DNA from: an uncultured Clostridia bacterium
Lineage (GTDB): Bacteria > Bacillota > Clostridia > Christensenellales > Borkfalkiaceae
NCBI GenBank assembly: GCA_945949395.1
Contig: CAMFEK010000004.1
Coordinates: 26,960-90,959 of the forward strand
Direction of reading: 5' to 3'
DNA length: 64,000 bases
The position numbers and the translations under genes were made by a program. Of this stretch, positions 49,386-59,572 are shown one piece after another. The stretch's first letter is position 1. Every line of letters begins with the position of its first letter. A model generated the notes under the pieces. It made no database searches, had not been told where the DNA came from, and saw nothing but the letters and a program-made list of their open reading frames with translations.

Positions 49386-51395
49386 ATGAAAAGAATTACA
49401 ATAAAAGAGTTGACCGTAGAAGAGAAACTGCGTCTTATTTGTGGAAAAGATTTTTGGCATACCGAAGACTTAAACAAAAAAATACCCTTCGTTCGCATGA
49501 CAGATTCCAGCATGGGCGTGCGCATGCCGATCGATCCCGAAAAGTGGGACGGGGTTAAGCCTTCGATAGCCTATCCGTCTATGCAGATATTGTCGCATAG
49601 CTGGAACCTGGAAATGGTTCGCGAGTATGCCGAATGTGTGGCTGACGACTGTCTCGATGCGGGAGCGGATATTCTTCTCGGACCCGGTGTAAATATTAAG
49701 CGGTCGCCCTTATGCGGACGTAGTTTCGAGTACTTCTCTGAAGACCCGTATTTAGCAGGGGTAATGGCGCGGGAGTATATCACTGGGATGCAAAACGAAG
49801 GAGTCGGAGCTTGCGTCAAACACTTCTGCTGTAACAATGCGGAAACGAACCGACTGCAGCAGTCGAGTGAAGTGGACGAACGCACCTTGCGCGAAATATA
49901 CTACAAACCCTTTGAAATCGCTTGCGAGGCAAAACCCTTGAGCGTAATGTGCAGTTATAACCGAATTAACGGTGTTTATGGTTCAGAAAACAAAAAAGGA
50001 TACGACGTTTTGCGCAAAGAATACGGTTTTGATGGCGCAATCATTTCTGACTGGGACGCCGTTCGCAATAGAACGAATTCTGCGAAAGCGGGATTAGATC
50101 TGGAGATGCCCTTTCATCCCGAACATTACGATGCTCTCGTTGCGGATTATGAGGCGGGAAAAATTACCGATGAAGAACTCGATGGCTGTGCCGAACGTGT
50201 TCTTGACCTTATATATGCTTGTAAAGAATTGCAACAGGATAAAACGCGTAGTCATACACAGGAAGAGCGTATCGCCTTTACGCAAAAAGCGGAAGAAGAA
50301 GGAATTGTACTTTTGAAAAATAACGGCGTTTTACCCCTAAAAAAGGGTCAGAGTCTTTCCCTCTGCGGGTGGTTTAGTCGACCCTGTGCCCATGACAAAA
50401 AACGTCCCGAGTTGATTTCCGGCGGAGGATCGGGAATGGTGGAGCGCATAACGCCTATGTTTGATATGCTGGAAATCCTGCAAAAACAACACGGCGAAAA
50501 TATTACATACGAGCCTGCTTTTTACGAGAAAGGAGTAGACAGCTCATTTATGAATCCCGGTATCGCAGTCGAGAATGCGGCGGAAAGCGACGTGAATATT
50601 GTCTTTGCCGGAACGGGAGCGGTTATCGAAAGTGAAGGCAGCGACAGAGCGACGATGAAACTCGATAACGCTATCGTGCAAACCATTTTAGATACGGCAG
50701 CGGTCAATCCGAATACGGTGGTGGTTCTATTTGCCGGTTCGCCAATCGATATGAGAGAATGGGTTGACGAGGTTAGTGCAATCGTTTACGTCGGATTTCC
50801 CGGCGAAAAAGGAGGCGAAGCGATTGCAAACGTCTTAACGGGAAAAGTCAATCCAAGCGGAAAACTCACGGAAACATTCCCGCTTGCCTATGAAGATACG
50901 CCTGCTGCACAAGGCTACTCTGACAGTAAAGTTACCCGCTATGGGGAAGGAACGGACGTAGGTTATCGTTTTTTTGATACTTACGGCGTACCCGTTCTGT
51001 TTCCGTTCGGACATGGCGTAAGTTATTCGCAGTTCGTTTACGGCGGGTTGAGTCTGAAAACAGACGGTAAAACGTTGGAAGTCGATTACGAGATCGAAAA
51101 CCGATCGGAGATCGATGGGAAAGAAATATCTCAGATTTATGTGAGAGCGATGAGTTCCTACATCTATCGTCCTTATAAAGAGTTGAAAGGATTTGCAAAA
51201 ACGTTTGTGGGGGCAGGTGTAAAGCAGTCTGTTTGCGTGAAACTCGATATGCGTGCTTTCGAATATTGGTCAACGGCATACGATAAGTGGACGATTGAAG
51301 ATGGCGTTTACGAAATTATCGTCGGGGCGTCGGCGAAGGATGAAAAGCTCAGAGCAAAAGTAAAGATCAAAGGAGAAAAGATTTTCCTTTTGTGA
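49386..51395 (+). CDS. Intracellular GH3 glycosidase with normal domain order
   Basis: A 669-residue cytoplasmic enzyme without signal peptide. The barrel comes first: TDSSMGVRMP, GPGVNIKRSPLCGRSFEYFSEDP, KHFCCNNAETNR, nucleophile Asp222 in IISDWDAV. The C-domain (EEGIVLLKNNGVLPL) and an Fn3-like domain (LFPFGHGVSYSQF) follow. It is a typical beta-glucosidase or beta-xylosidase for imported oligosaccharides. It is in conventional order, unlike the three membrane-bound GH3 proteins of the window. GH42 follows after 13 nt. Confidence 0.93.
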   Translation: MKRITIKELTVEEKLRLICGKDFWHTEDLNKKIPFVRMTDSSMGVRMPIDPEKWDGVKPSIAYPSMQILSHSWNLEMVREYAECVADDCLDAGADILLGPGVNIKRSPLCGRSFEYFSEDPYLAGVMAREYITGMQNEGVGACVKHFCCNNAETNRLQQSSEVDERTLREIYYKPFEIACEAKPLSVMCSYNRINGVYGSENKKGYDVLRKEYGFDGAIISDWDAVRNRTNSAKAGLDLEMPFHPEHYDALVADYEAGKITDEELDGCAERVLDLIYACKELQQDKTRSHTQEERIAFTQKAEEEGIVLLKNNGVLPLKKGQSLSLCGWFSRPCAHDKKRPELISGGGSGMVERITPMFDMLEILQKQHGENITYEPAFYEKGVDSSFMNPGIAVENAAESDVNIVFAGTGAVIESEGSDRATMKLDNAIVQTILDTAAVNPNTVVVLFAGSPIDMREWVDEVSAIVYVGFPGEKGGEAIANVLTGKVNPSGKLTETFPLAYEDTPAAQGYSDSKVTRYGEGTDVGYRFFDTYGVPVLFPFGHGVSYSQFVYGGLSLKTDGKTLEVDYEIENRSEIDGKEISQIYVRAMSSYIYRPYKELKGFAKTFVGAGVKQSVCVKLDMRAFEYWSTAYDKWTIEDGVYEIIVGASAKDEKLRAKVKIKGEKIFLL

Positions 51396-51408
51396 ATAGG
51401 AGAGAATT

Positions 51409-53349
51409 ATGAGTAAAACAATATATATCGGTGCGGCGTATTATCCCGAATTATGGGAGGAAAGCGAACTTGAGAAAGATATTGTACGTTGCAAAGAACT
51501 TGGCGTGAACACTCTGCGCGTAGGAGAATTTGCCTGGGGTAAGATGGAGCCCAAAGAGGGCGAATACGATTTTTCCTGGCTCCTGCGTGTGGTGGAAGCG
51601 TTGCATAAAAACGGGATTTACACGGTGATGTGCACGCCCACATGCACTCCGCCGCGTTGGATGCTGAATAAATATCCCGAAATGCGCCGAGTGATGCCCG
51701 ATCTGATTCGCTCGGACGTCTCTTCGCGTTGCCATGTTTGTAAGTCCGCTAAGATCGCAAGAGAGAAAAATGCGCAGATCGTAACGGAGATGGCAAAGAC
51801 GTTTGCGGGCGTAAAAGGGATTATCGGCTGGCAGATCGACAACGAACTCTTTCCTTACGGCGACGGTTGTTTTTGCGAAAGTTGTAAAAAGGGATTTCGT
51901 TCGTATCTGAAAGAAAAATTCGGAACGACGGAAAAGCTCAATAAGGCGTGGGGCATGTCGCGCTGGTCTTTGGATTACAACTCGTTTGAAGAGATCGAAC
52001 CGCCGTATCCCGGTCAGTGGCGACATCCGTCTTTAAGAAAAGCGTGGTGGGATTATCAGTGCAATCTTATTAAGACGTTTTCTACCGAGCAGGCTGAAAT
52101 TTTGCATGACTACGGCTGTAGCAATGTCGGAACCGATATGATGCCGCATAACTTCCTGGATTACTATGCGATCAATGAAAAGCTTGACGTGGTACAGTAT
52201 AACCATTACGACGCGGCGGACGGATTATTTAGGAATGCTTTTGCGTACGATTTTTTACGTTGCGTAAAGGATAAACCGTTTTGGGTGACGGAGACGCAGG
52301 TCGGTTGGAACGGTAGCGAATTTGCGGAATGCGGATACCGCCCTGTGGGAAATTGCTATGTAAACACATGGCTTCCGATCGCAAAGGGTGCGCAGATGAA
52401 TCTGTACTGGCTGTTCCGCGCGCATCCGAACGGTCATGAAATCGGGCATGGCGCATTGTATTCTTCGGGGGGACGAGCATACCGCGTTTCGGAAGAAGTA
52501 AAAAAAGCGGGCGAAGAGTTCGCAAAATATGAAAAGTATTTGACTGAAACAACAATAAAAAGTAAAATAGCATTGCACTATTCGGCGACAGCAATGAATA
52601 TGTTTAATGCCGCTCCGCTCTTGAAAAATTTGAACTATCGCGAAACCATATTGGCGAAATATCATGATGCATTCCGCCATTACAATGTGGACGTGATCGA
52701 TACGCCGCACGCTCTGGATGATTACGAAGTCATCGTATCGCCGTTTCTTGCTTGTGCGGATGAAAACGGGTTCAAGGAACGCATAACCGAATGGGTCAAA
52801 GCGGGCGGAACGTGGATCGTAGGCCCGATGAGCGATATCATGGATTCCAACATAAGCAAGTATACGCATGCACCGTATTCTTTTCTGGAAGAGATCGCAG
52901 GTGTTTATACCAAATATCAAAAGCCTATCGACAATGACGTTTTCAAAGCAGAGTGGCAAAGCGGTGAAGATTGTTTTGTTTCCGTGTGTTACGACGCTTA
53001 CGAGTGCAAGGAAGGAACGACGAGTTTGGCACGGTATGTCGTCGGCGAATTTGCGCCGCTTTCGGTTATTACCGAACGGAACGTGGGAAAAGGAAAAGTT
53101 ATTCTTGTGGGGAGCGTAATCTCTCACGAGGACTTACGCCGTCTGATCAATATCCCGCCGATTGCGGAAGCAAGCAAAAACGTTGTTTTAACCGAACGTA
53201 CGGGCGAGCATAACTGTCTGATTGCAATAGAAATCGAAAATAAGCACGGATATCTCATGTTGGACAGAGTATATACGGATATTCTTAGCGGCAGAGCTTT
53301 ACAAGGCAAGGTTGTCGTTAATCCCTACGAGGTATTAGTTTTGAAATAA
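51409..53349 (+). CDS. GH42 beta-galactosidase
   Basis: A 646-residue cytoplasmic enzyme. The N-terminal barrel starts with YIGAAYYPELWEE, has acid/base Glu146 in WQIDNELF and nucleophile Glu295 in WVTETQVGWNG. The CESCKKGF segment holds two Cys of the family's structural zinc site. The trimerisation domain (about 390-590) contains YEVIVSPFLACADE and GTWIVGPMSD. A short beta domain ends it. It removes galactosyl side groups from imported oligosaccharides. In operon with GH3 and GH31. Confidence 0.94.
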   Translation: MSKTIYIGAAYYPELWEESELEKDIVRCKELGVNTLRVGEFAWGKMEPKEGEYDFSWLLRVVEALHKNGIYTVMCTPTCTPPRWMLNKYPEMRRVMPDLIRSDVSSRCHVCKSAKIAREKNAQIVTEMAKTFAGVKGIIGWQIDNELFPYGDGCFCESCKKGFRSYLKEKFGTTEKLNKAWGMSRWSLDYNSFEEIEPPYPGQWRHPSLRKAWWDYQCNLIKTFSTEQAEILHDYGCSNVGTDMMPHNFLDYYAINEKLDVVQYNHYDAADGLFRNAFAYDFLRCVKDKPFWVTETQVGWNGSEFAECGYRPVGNCYVNTWLPIAKGAQMNLYWLFRAHPNGHEIGHGALYSSGGRAYRVSEEVKKAGEEFAKYEKYLTETTIKSKIALHYSATAMNMFNAAPLLKNLNYRETILAKYHDAFRHYNVDVIDTPHALDDYEVIVSPFLACADENGFKERITEWVKAGGTWIVGPMSDIMDSNISKYTHAPYSFLEEIAGVYTKYQKPIDNDVFKAEWQSGEDCFVSVCYDAYECKEGTTSLARYVVGEFAPLSVITERNVGKGKVILVGSVISHEDLRRLINIPPIAEASKNVVLTERTGEHNCLIAIEIENKHGYLMLDRVYTDILSGRALQGKVVVNPYEVLVLK

Positions 53350-53380
53350 TAAAAATTCAAATTGATTCAGGAAAAGAAAT

Positions 53381-55897
53381 ATGGAACAATTTATCTTCAA
53401 TCATATCAGAGTGCAGTTTTTAAGCGAACAAATTGTACGTATAGAGTACGCCTCAAAAGGCAAGTTCTGCGACAAAAGCACCTTTTTAATTCCCGACAGG
53501 GAACAATTCGGGAATATCAGCGTAGGATATTCGTTTCATGAAAACGTGCTTTGTTTCGGCGATTACGAGCTTTATTTGCCGTATGGCACGCGCTCGCTCT
53601 TGGGAGTAAGACTCGAAAAGAAGGGGAAAAGGGTATATACTTACAAAAAACTTAAAAACAGCGGAGAGTTGCCGCCTTTGAACAAAACGCCCGAGGTATT
53701 TCCCGTTTCGGATTCGCCGCGCATCATCGTACCGGAAGGCGGATATTCGGCAGACAGAAAAAGCGATTATAAAATCACCGAAAACGTGCAGGATATTTAT
53801 CTGTTGCTCTGCGAGAAAGACGCAAAAAAACTGCGTAAATTATACGTGGAGTTGACGGGAAGGGTGGAGTTCGTGCGCTTGTCTACCCTCGGTTGCTGGA
53901 ATTCCAAATATTACGCTTACACCGAGGAAGAGGCGAAACGGCTTATCTTAGACTATGAAGCGTACGACGTACCGCTCGACAATATGGTAATCGATACCGA
54001 TTGGCGCTCATGCGAACACGGTTGGGGATACGATATCAATACGAAACTCTTCCCGGATATGAAGCGTTTCTTGGACTTTTCGCATGCACATGGCGTAGAA
54101 ATCATGTTTAACGATCACCCCGAGCCCGTTGAAGGTGCTCAGGTGTTCGATCCCGACGAAATAGACTATCGTGAAAAGAATCTTCAGGCGTTGATGAATA
54201 TAGGTCTCGATACTTGGTGGTATGACAGAAATTGGACGAGTAACCTCGTGTCTCCCACAAAAAATATCCGTTGGGAGACCTGGGGATTGTATTTGTTTAA
54301 TGATATCACGAAACATTTTTATCAGAAACAGTCGGGTAACAAAGAAGTATATCGTCGCCCGGTAATCATGGGTAACGTTGTAAATATTGTAAACGGCAGT
54401 TATTACGGCATTACAGATACCGCTTCGCATAGGTATTCCATTCAATGGACGGGCGATATCGCAAGTAATCCGCAAGATCTCGGTCAGGAAGTTGTGAATT
54501 TGATAAGAGGCGGTAATAACTGCATTTCATACATCAATGCCGATTGTGGCGGACATATCGGTAATCCGTCCAAAGAGGTGTTTATTCGTTGGATGCAGTT
54601 CGGGACGCTTTCTCCCGTTTTCCGACCTCATTGCACGAACTGCGTCGAACGTACGCGAGAACCATGGGTTTTTGACGAACAGACGCTCAATATCGTGCGC
54701 GAGTACGTTCATTTAAGATACAGATTGCTCCCCGTAATTTATAAAAACGCGTACAATAATTACGTTACGGGCGAACCGATTTTTAAGGGGTTGGGCTGGG
54801 AATATCCCTCGGACAAGCACGCATTGACCTGCACGGATGCGTATATGCTCGGCAACGATTTATTAATAAAGCCGATAGTAGGCGTTTCCCGCCGTCCCGT
54901 TGCGAAGAGATATTTTATCAAGCCGGTCAAGGCGACTTACTTCGATGGCGCGTATTTTAAGGGTGAACCGTTAGCCTGCGCCCAATACTCCGATCTTGAT
55001 ATCAAGCTCATTCATCAATCTCCCGAAAAGGGCGTGCCTACGTTCAATTTTTCGGCTCGTTTCGAAACCGAAATCGCATTTGATAAGGAAACGGATCTTT
55101 ACTTGCGCAATACGGATGGCGCAATCGTTTGGATAGACGGCGAAAAGGTGTATGAGGAAAAGTCTATTCACGCTGCGATGGATACGAGATTAAAAAGATT
55201 AGAGGGCGGAAAGACCTATAAGATTAAAATTGAGTATTTACAGACATGCGGTGAAACCGCAATCGGACTATACTATGACAGAGGGGTTAAAAATGACGGC
55301 AAGACGGATGTATATCTTCCGAACGGAAAGTGGCTTGACGTATTCGACGGTAAAATCTATACGGGCGGCAAGAGGATAAGAAAGGCTTACGGCTTGCGCG
55401 AAATGCCCATCTTCGTGCGTTTAGGCGCGCTCATTCCCCTCGCATATGAGGCAAGGAACACCAAGGAGCAGAAGTGGAACAGGCTCGTCTACGACTTTTA
55501 TCCAGACAAGGGGAGCAAGGAGTGCGGATATCTGTACGAGGATGACGGCGAAACAACGGCATACAAGTACGGAAAGTACAGAAAGAGCGCGTATGAAGCG
55601 CAATTCAGCGAGGAGTGTAACGCTTACGTCATAAAACTTCACGCGGCAAACGGGGCGTTTGAGGGCGAAAGAGCCTATGCTATGCGCAATTTAACGCTTA
55701 AATATCATCTGTTACATGGTTCGGAACAGGTTAAAAAGGTTACGGTAAACGGTGAAGAAGTAGGGCACAAAATGGTCGCGGCAGATAAGGGCGCATTTCC
55801 CCTTAACGTAGGAGAATGTGCGCCCGATGGTAAGATTGTATTAGTCAATCTTAACGTAGATGCAAATACGGAATATGAAATCAGATTTTATCTGTAA
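53381..55897 (+). CDS. GH31 alpha-glycosidase (alpha-xylosidase or alpha-glucosidase) with PA14-like insert
   Basis: An 838-residue cytoplasmic enzyme. An N-terminal beta-sandwich is followed by the barrel with DNMVIDTDWR, nucleophile Asp282 in WWYDRNW and acid Asp359 in WTGDIASN. Between about 540 and 640 lies an insertion resembling PA14 domains (FNFSARFETEIAF, LYLRNTDGAIVWIDG, GLYYD), a known carbohydrate-binding addition in GH31. C-terminal beta domains close the protein. The nucleophile motif is unusual, so alpha-xylosidase versus alpha-glucosidase cannot be settled. The cluster favours xylosyl side chains. Confidence 0.88.
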   Translation: MEQFIFNHIRVQFLSEQIVRIEYASKGKFCDKSTFLIPDREQFGNISVGYSFHENVLCFGDYELYLPYGTRSLLGVRLEKKGKRVYTYKKLKNSGELPPLNKTPEVFPVSDSPRIIVPEGGYSADRKSDYKITENVQDIYLLLCEKDAKKLRKLYVELTGRVEFVRLSTLGCWNSKYYAYTEEEAKRLILDYEAYDVPLDNMVIDTDWRSCEHGWGYDINTKLFPDMKRFLDFSHAHGVEIMFNDHPEPVEGAQVFDPDEIDYREKNLQALMNIGLDTWWYDRNWTSNLVSPTKNIRWETWGLYLFNDITKHFYQKQSGNKEVYRRPVIMGNVVNIVNGSYYGITDTASHRYSIQWTGDIASNPQDLGQEVVNLIRGGNNCISYINADCGGHIGNPSKEVFIRWMQFGTLSPVFRPHCTNCVERTREPWVFDEQTLNIVREYVHLRYRLLPVIYKNAYNNYVTGEPIFKGLGWEYPSDKHALTCTDAYMLGNDLLIKPIVGVSRRPVAKRYFIKPVKATYFDGAYFKGEPLACAQYSDLDIKLIHQSPEKGVPTFNFSARFETEIAFDKETDLYLRNTDGAIVWIDGEKVYEEKSIHAAMDTRLKRLEGGKTYKIKIEYLQTCGETAIGLYYDRGVKNDGKTDVYLPNGKWLDVFDGKIYTGGKRIRKAYGLREMPIFVRLGALIPLAYEARNTKEQKWNRLVYDFYPDKGSKECGYLYEDDGETTAYKYGKYRKSAYEAQFSEECNAYVIKLHAANGAFEGERAYAMRNLTLKYHLLHGSEQVKKVTVNGEEVGHKMVAADKGAFPLNVGECAPDGKIVLVNLNVDANTEYEIRFYL

Positions 55898-55910
55898 GGA
55901 AAGGTATGAT

Positions 55911-58076
55911 ATGATACGGTTTAATCCTGAAACAAAAAGTTTTTTATTGAGCGGCAAAAATTACAGTTACGCAATGTTCGTAAATTCGGCAGGCTTTTTA
56001 CAGCAATTGTATTACGGGAAAAAGATTGCTGAAGGCGATTTATCCTTTTTAATATCGCAATCCGATTCGCCCGACCCCGAAGATCTTAATATGGATATGT
56101 CGACAGATTGGATGCCGTCCGAGTGCGGCAGTTTCGGCAGAGGCGACTTTAAGTCCGCGACGGTAATCGTAAAGCGCAACGACGGCGCGGCGATGAGCAG
56201 GTTCAAATATCAGTCGCATAAAATATTTGACGGCGTAAAACCGCTGGCAGGTATGCCCTGTGTAAGGCGCGCCGAAAATACGCTTACCGTGACCATAAAG
56301 GACGATTTTTCTGATATTGAAATTGATTTGAACTATTCCGTTTCGGAAGATTCCGACGTGCTGGTGCGCAACGCCACGATTAGGAATACGGGCGAAGAAA
56401 GTGCGGATATCGTCAAGGCGTTTTCCTTCTGTATCGATCTGCCCGATTCAGGCAAGCTCTCTGCGCTGCGCCTTGCAGGCAACTGGGCGAGCGAGAGAAA
56501 ACCCGTAACCACACCTCTTGCGGACGGCACTCTGCGAATCGAATCTACGCGCGGACATTCCTCTCACGCAATGAATCCGTTTATGGCACTTCTTTCCGCG
56601 GATTGCAACGAAAATTTTGGCGATTGCTACGGTTTTGCTCTCATATATAGCGGTTCTTTCGCTATTTCTGCGGAGACAAGCTGTCATCAGCGCATTCGCA
56701 TGCAAGGCGGTATAAACGACTATATGTTCGGCTGGAAATTGGGCGCAGGAGAAAGCTTTGAAACGCCGCAGGCGGCTATGTGCTTTTCCGCACATGGTTT
56801 GGGGGGAATGTCGAGGGCATATCACGACTTCTTCCGTGAATATGTAATTAACCCTGCTAAAGTATATAAACGCCGTCCCATAGTCGTCAACAATTGGGAG
56901 GCGACCTACTTCGATTTCAGCAACGAAAAACTGTTTTCTATCATAGACGAGGCGGCAAAACTGGGCGTGGACACATTCGTTTTAGACGACGGCTGGTTCG
57001 GTAAGCGCGACGACGACAGGAGCGGTCTTGGCGACTGGGTCGTAAACGAAAGCAAGCTGAAAGGCGGACTGAAAACGGTAATCGACCGTTGCAAAGAAAA
57101 AGGATTGAAGTTCGGGCTTTGGTTTGAACCCGAAATGATTTCGGAAGACAGTGACCTATACCGTGCGCATCCCGATTGGGCGATAAAGAAAGAGGGCGTA
57201 CCCCCGTGCAGAAGCCGCAATCAGCTGGTTTTGGACTTTTCCAGAAAGGAAGTCGTGGATTACGTTTACAATGTAGTTAGCAAAATTCTTAACGAAAATG
57301 AGATTTCCTACGTCAAGTGGGATAAGAACAGGGATATAACAGAAAACTTTACTTCTTCTCTTCCTGCGGACAGACAGGGCGAATTTCTGCACCGCTATAT
57401 GCTGGGCGTTTACGACCTCGCCGAAAGGCTCACTTCGTCTTTCCCGAATGTATTGTTCGAGGGCTGTGCCGGCGGAGGCGGAAGATTTGACGGCGGAATG
57501 CTGTATTACTTCCCCCAAATATGGACGAGCGACGACACCGACGCTCTGGAGCGAACCAAAATTCAATGGGGCACTTCGATTTGTTATCCGGCAAGTGCAA
57601 TGAGTTGTCACGTTTCTGCCTGTCCGAATCACCAGACGGGCAGGATCACGCCATTTGAAACGCGGGGCGCGATCGCCTCTCTGGGGGCGTTCGGGTACGA
57701 ATTAGACCTTTCCAAGCTTTCCGAAAAAGAAAAAGAGCTCGTAAAGGAGCAGATTAAGGACTACAAAAAAATAGATGATTTGGTATTAAAGGGCGATTTG
57801 TACCGTCTTTCCGATCCGTTTGAAAGCAATTATTTTTGTGAAATACTCGTTTCAAAGGATAAAACAAAAGCCTATCTTGTGGGCGAACGATTCCGAGCCG
57901 AGCCCTCCTACCACGAGAGACTTTTGAAAATTCATGGCTTGGCCGATGAAAAGATCTATCGTATAGCCGAACTTAACATCATTGTCAGCGGCAAGGCATT
58001 ATCAGGCAAGGGAATCGTTCTTCCCCGAATCGGCGACTGTGGCAGTTGGATTTGGCACATAGAGGAAGTAAAATGA
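55911..58076 (+). CDS. GH36 alpha-galactosidase
   Basis: A 721-residue cytoplasmic enzyme. An N-terminal beta-supersandwich is followed by the barrel with LDDGWFGKRDDDRSGLGDW, LWFEPEMIS, nucleophile Asp471 in YVKWDKNRDI, and acid/base in TSDDTD (Asp541/542). The SCHVSACPNHQTGR motif is also present. The length is typical of group I bacterial enzymes. It cleaves alpha-1,6-galactosyl residues. The upstream in-frame start lies within the GH31 gene; ATG 55911 follows AAGGAAAGG. The next gene overlaps by four bases. Confidence 0.95.
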   Translation: MIRFNPETKSFLLSGKNYSYAMFVNSAGFLQQLYYGKKIAEGDLSFLISQSDSPDPEDLNMDMSTDWMPSECGSFGRGDFKSATVIVKRNDGAAMSRFKYQSHKIFDGVKPLAGMPCVRRAENTLTVTIKDDFSDIEIDLNYSVSEDSDVLVRNATIRNTGEESADIVKAFSFCIDLPDSGKLSALRLAGNWASERKPVTTPLADGTLRIESTRGHSSHAMNPFMALLSADCNENFGDCYGFALIYSGSFAISAETSCHQRIRMQGGINDYMFGWKLGAGESFETPQAAMCFSAHGLGGMSRAYHDFFREYVINPAKVYKRRPIVVNNWEATYFDFSNEKLFSIIDEAAKLGVDTFVLDDGWFGKRDDDRSGLGDWVVNESKLKGGLKTVIDRCKEKGLKFGLWFEPEMISEDSDLYRAHPDWAIKKEGVPPCRSRNQLVLDFSRKEVVDYVYNVVSKILNENEISYVKWDKNRDITENFTSSLPADRQGEFLHRYMLGVYDLAERLTSSFPNVLFEGCAGGGGRFDGGMLYYFPQIWTSDDTDALERTKIQWGTSICYPASAMSCHVSACPNHQTGRITPFETRGAIASLGAFGYELDLSKLSEKEKELVKEQIKDYKKIDDLVLKGDLYRLSDPFESNYFCEILVSKDKTKAYLVGERFRAEPSYHERLLKIHGLADEKIYRIAELNIIVSGKALSGKGIVLPRIGDCGSWIWHIEEVK

Positions 58077-59128
58077 AAAATTACAAAGTTTTTGACGCTT
58101 ATAAGACAAATTCTGTCGGCGTATGGTTTTTCGCTCCGAAAGAGGGTGTGTATAAAGAGGGCAAACCCTGCAAAGGGTTCGGCTCGGTAAAATATCCCGA
58201 AGGCTCGGTATATACGGGCGATATCTATTACGACGGAAAAAATTTCAACAAAATCGGCTATGGTCAGCAGGATTTTTCCCGTTCCGTGATAGGCTATACC
58301 GACAGCCGCATAAACGAGAAAAAATATAAATTCGTAGGCAGCTACGACTATCGCAAGACCGAATGGATATACGGCAACGGCGTACTTTACTATACGGACG
58401 AAAGCGGCAAGCCTTCGCACTTTGCCAAAGGATTTTTTTCGGGACTTACAAGGATAGGCGACTATCGTGGAGAATTCGACTATTCCTTGCTTTTAGACGG
58501 ATATTCGGCGGATATGGAGTTTTCTTACGACGAAAACACCGAATATATTCGCGAAGTATTTGAAAAGGCGCATAGGATTTGCGACAGACTTAAGTGTATA
58601 GATACGCTGTTTGTAGGAGATTCCTATTTTGGGCTTTCAAACGAGACGGAGTTCGCAGGAAGGTTCACATTCGGCAAAATCTTCCCCGATAATTTCGTCA
58701 ACTGCGGCATAAACGGCTCTCGCTTTTGCGATTGGCATAAGTATTTATCGCAGTTAACCGACCTTCCTCAGCCCGAAAAGATAATCGTAAATCTCGGCTT
58801 CAACGACCTTCATCATGGAAAAAGCGTAAAGAGCGCATATTCGGATTACAGAAAATTTCTTTCGCAGATAAGGGTGATTTTTCCTAAATCTCGCTTATAT
58901 CTTATGCAGGTCGTTCACGCTCCGGAATTTCCGAGCTTTTATGAAAGTGAGAACGAATTTAATGCACTTACCGCAAAGACGGCGGAAAGTCTCGGCGTTA
59001 CCGTCGCCGATTGGAACGACGAAATAACCGCCTGTGCGGAAAACTGTTTCCATTCCGACGGCATACATCCCAACGAAAAGGGCTATGGTCTATTTACGGA
59101 GAAAATAAAGCGGTTGCTCGATGGTTAA
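58073..59128 (+). CDS. MORN-repeat and SGNH-hydrolase fusion protein
   Basis: A 351-residue cytoplasmic protein. Residues about 35-165 contain MORN-like repeats (GFGSVKYPEGSVYTGDIYYDG, YGNGVLYYTDESG). From about 180 an SGNH esterase follows: block I LFVGDSYFG with the catalytic Ser, NLGFNDLHHG as block III, and SDGIHPNEKGY with the Asp/His pair. It overlaps the GH36 stop (ATGA). It probably deacetylates imported oligosaccharides. The MORN-esterase combination is uncommon. Confidence 0.78.
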   Translation: MKNYKVFDAYKTNSVGVWFFAPKEGVYKEGKPCKGFGSVKYPEGSVYTGDIYYDGKNFNKIGYGQQDFSRSVIGYTDSRINEKKYKFVGSYDYRKTEWIYGNGVLYYTDESGKPSHFAKGFFSGLTRIGDYRGEFDYSLLLDGYSADMEFSYDENTEYIREVFEKAHRICDRLKCIDTLFVGDSYFGLSNETEFAGRFTFGKIFPDNFVNCGINGSRFCDWHKYLSQLTDLPQPEKIIVNLGFNDLHHGKSVKSAYSDYRKFLSQIRVIFPKSRLYLMQVVHAPEFPSFYESENEFNALTAKTAESLGVTVADWNDEITACAENCFHSDGIHPNEKGYGLFTEKIKRLLDG

Positions 59129-59258
59129 TATGACTTAAAATACGACTGAAGTCAGGATATCATGCAGATTTTTGACGAATCTATGAAATCATGCAAACCA
59201 TTAGTATTACAGGAAAGAATTATGATCCGGTTTATCGCGATTTTATGATAGCTTTTTG

Positions 59259-59408
59259 GCAACCGTAAACCCTGCAAAACAAATAGGAATATTTGGAGAT
59301 ACCGGAAGTTTCGCCAAAGGCAAAAGAGCCGACTTCACGGTTTTGGATGAACGCTTCGACATACTTATGACCGTGGTGGCGGGAGAAATCGTATATTCAC
59401 ACAATTAA
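59259..59408 (+). pseudogene. nagA: Remnant of N-acetylglucosamine-6-phosphate deacetylase (nagA) 3' end
   Basis: The frame reads ATVNPAKQIGIFGDTGSFAK, then GKRADFTVLD and VVAGEIVYSHN-stop, the conserved C-terminus of NagA-type amidohydrolases. A stop in frame at 59223-59225 and loss of similarity upstream show that the rest has been deleted. The region 59129-59258 shows no other gene. Confidence 0.6.
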
Positions 59409-59461
59409 GCATACACTTGAAAATATTTTTTTCATTCATCACTTTCCTCTTACTGTATTGA

Positions 59462-59485
59462 CCTCCGCCGCTTAAGCGGCGGAGG
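59462..59485. repeat. Perfect 24-bp GC-rich palindrome
   Basis: CCTCCGCCGCTT followed directly by its reverse complement. There is no loop and no T tract on either side, so it is not a standard terminator. It lies in the 444-base gap before the ABC ATPase gene, next to TTGAC. Confidence 0.7.
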
Positions 59486-59572
59486 AGAAATACAAAATTA
59501 CGCTACATGTTTCTTTTCGATAGCAGTACGGGCATAAAGAAAAGAGGAAATACAAGGGAGAGTAAGAGCAAA

